Below are positions 21,239 to 23,012 of a DNA stretch of 23,012 nt, one piece after another. The position numbers were made by a program, and so were the translations under genes. The notes beneath the pieces were generated by a model that worked only from the letters and a program-made list of their open reading frames with translations, did not search any database and was not told where the DNA came from. Position 1 is the stretch's first letter, and every line of letters starts with the position of its first letter. The DNA lies in contig BMAT01008789.1 of assembly GCA_019649035.1 (NCBI GenBank), positions 94,410-117,421 on the forward strand. The letters run 5' to 3'. The DNA comes from Elysia marginata. Its lineage: Eukaryota; Mollusca; Gastropoda; Plakobranchidae.

Positions 21239-21324
21239 GTTCATCGACAAAGACATGGCTCTAAAGTAAATTATTAATTTTGTCCTGGTTTGTTTTAAAC
21301 AGCAGAAATTTATTCTTTAATAAA
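21239..21324 (+). CDS. possible terminal coding exon with poly(A) signal
   Basis: A strong acceptor is visible: a long polypyrimidine tract ending tttttcag at 21231-21238, with a branch-point-like tttaac about 25 bases upstream. One frame then reads FIDKDMALK and stops at 21267-21269. AATAAA follows at 21319-21324, 50 bp past the stop, as in a short 3' UTR. I do not recognise the protein tail, and nine residues are too few to assign a family. No matching upstream exon was found in the window; if real, it lies within the preceding AT-rich DNA or outside. AT-rich sequence yields such combinations by chance, so this is a candidate only. Confidence 0.22.
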
Positions 21325-21830
21325 TCTTGAAAGTGCCCATCTAAGATGTAGTGTTTCAAATTGTTTGACTTGGTTAAAATACTTTACAGATCAATGAAGT
21401 TTTTGCTTCATTATGACGGATAAAAAAGTGTAAGAAAGAACGTATTTTTGTTAAAGTTGAAAAGCGAAGGAAACTATAATAATATGTAAAGACAGTAATC
21501 ATTGGTGCTCCACTTATCTTGGATTTTTCCTTAAGCTTTTTGCGTCATTTATAAGCTATGTGAAATGAATTGAATTACCAATATTAATCCATTTCTTATC
21601 GTGAATTTTTATTGTGTTAAATAAAAAAAATTCTGACCATTATACAAGGACAACTTAAATTCTTGTAAGTCCAGGCGAACAGGATTAAGATAAAAGCATA
21701 AATTGCATGATTAATGTCAAGTCATTCCTGAACGACGCGAAAGTATTTTGGATTTAGAACTTAAGATTGGTTACACCTTCAACTATAGAACACTAGCGCA
21801 CCAGTCATCCTCAAATCTGGAAATATGGCA

Positions 21831-21844
21831 GTAACCATGGCAAC
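21831..21844 (+). promoter_or_regulatory. RFX X-box match
   Basis: GTAACCATGGCAAC fits the RFX/DAF-19 X-box pattern GTHNYYATRRNAAC at every position. In animals such sites lie upstream of ciliary genes. No ciliary gene is identifiable here, so the site may be fortuitous. Confidence 0.3.
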
Positions 21845-22389
21845 CGATACCCAAGGATATTCTCAAGTCCAGATGTTCAGGAGATTCTTGCGGGCTTCAT
21901 CGTTTCCGCCTGCACGTCATCTCGCCTTAGATGTGGGTTCGTATCGAAAGTGTGCCTGTTACAATGTCTCCCAAACAATGCAACTGGTGTGGATTTCGCA
22001 GGTTTTATGTTTCAATGCATGTGCGTGGGCGCCCCAAAAGGTTAAAAACTAAGAAAATTATCAGGATTTACATACAGGTATAAGCCTAAGACCTGATTTT
22101 TCAATGAAAACATACGGGGAAAATGCGTTTTCTCAAACAAAAAATTTACGACATCAGTGTCGTTTGCAATGTTGGTGAGATATCGTGTCTATAGTTTGTA
22201 CTGTCTTTCAAACACTTAAAATGAGTCAAACGTCGCAGATGTTGTATTGAAGCTGTGCATATCGAAATTGCGTCTCCCTGTACAGATGGTGAACGCTCGT
22301 TTGTGTTATGATTCAACGTGACACTAAATCAAATAGAGCCACACTGATCCATTGCACAAAAGAGTTCTTATCCATTTTTCCGAGAGCGT

Positions 22390-22399
22390 CCGCCATTTT
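22390..22399 (+). promoter_or_regulatory. YY1-type motif CCGCCATTTT
   Basis: Exact match to CCGCCATNTT within a small GC-rich patch (ccgagagcgtccgcc) of AT-rich DNA. No start site or gene can be tied to it. Confidence 0.22.
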
Positions 22400-23012
22400 G
22401 ATAGATAAAAGCTCTATTTATGTAATATTCACGGCGTCAACTCACAGAGTATGAAACGTGCTTAACGAAAGGCTTAAAAACACATTTAAAATCATCATAA
22501 TTATTCCGAGTTCCATTTTTTAATGAAATATTGATATAAGCGATAAAGGTTTAATTCTTAAATGACCATACTTTTTTTTTCTAATTTTGAATCATACTGA
22601 CACCCCATCTAAAAAAAAAAGTTTTATTAAATATTAATAACTTGCACGCACAAAGACATCAATTTTGTTGCTATATGCTTTTTTATCAATGTCTTTGTAT
22701 ATAGTTATAAAAGAAAAAACAATTAGGCCTTTTAAGATTCCAAGTTTTTGAAAAACTATTGAAGACGCTCCCACCAAATAAGTAGAAGGATTTTAGAGTC
22801 AATGGGAATACTGACGCAGTATTAATTATTAAAGAACCGTTAATATTTACATAGTGACATCCTCCATTTTTATATGTTAACATTCTTTAGTTGTGATACT
22901 AATTTGACAAGAAAGCGTCTGTATATTCTCGTTTGTAAACTCTTACAAGCCAACTTCTGCCTGCATGTGTGTGCCCAGAATCGTTTTTTTTCTTCTTTCG
23001 GATGGGTGGGGG

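Larger units (their letters stand above)
21325..23012. other. AT-rich non-coding stretch to window end
   Basis: No gene supported. The plus-strand open frame at 21825-22052 has an ATG at the X-box match and a Cys/Ala-containing translation, but shows no motif I recognise. The interval 21790-22040 is less AT-rich than its surroundings. A YY1-type CCGCCATTTT is at 22390-22399. Confidence 0.45.

Noticed and set aside
1-23012. Bacterial-style systems, CRISPR arrays, toxin-antitoxin or phage genes
   Set aside because: The repeats are microsatellites without spacers, there are no operon-like ORFs, and the composition and elements are those of an animal nuclear genome.

Overview
The window looks like nuclear DNA of an animal, probably a marine invertebrate. 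It is AT-rich, has no dense gene array or operon, and carries many tri-, tetra- and dinucleotide arrays. It also holds decayed retrotransposon protein fragments of a kind I associate with cnidarians, sponges and some molluscs. I cannot fix the phylum. The abundant GATA and CT arrays would also fit a cephalopod. No intact protein-coding gene, rRNA, tRNA or CRISPR array is visible.

Layout. 1-4.9 kb: AT-rich non-coding DNA with a trinucleotide array at the left edge, one unrecognised open stretch near 1.7 kb and a possible degenerate tRNA-like SINE near 3.05 kb. 4.9-10.7 kb: a microsatellite belt with CT arrays (4.94-5.34, 7.87-8.08 kb), GATA arrays (6.51-6.91, 10.24-10.74 kb) and an 18-bp minisatellite (9.24-9.41 kb). 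10.7-12.2 kb: AT-rich DNA with a poly(T) run and a 16-bp GC palindrome. 12.2-13.5 kb: a large inverted repeat with arms of about 200 bp around a roughly 0.9-kb core that carries GATA arrays. 13.55-14.73 kb: a less AT-rich stretch with two more CT arrays. 14.73-17.43 kb, minus strand: the only convincing protein homology in the window. It is a heavily decayed non-LTR-type reverse transcriptase followed by a C-terminal nuclease-like domain, preceded by a second partial copy of that C-terminal domain. 17.58-19.2 kb: TTG/TTC and ATT arrays and a compact promoter-like cluster. 19.2-23.0 kb: AT-rich DNA with a possible terminal exon plus poly(A) signal at 21.24-21.32 kb and an RFX X-box match at 21.83 kb.

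Nothing in the window forms a pathway or operon. It reads as intergenic or intronic DNA shaped by retrotransposon decay, foldback-type duplication and microsatellite growth. I found no convincing new functional system. The items most worth checking are the inverted repeat with its apparent inter-arm template switch and the tandem decayed retroelement whose 3' end abuts a (GA)n array.
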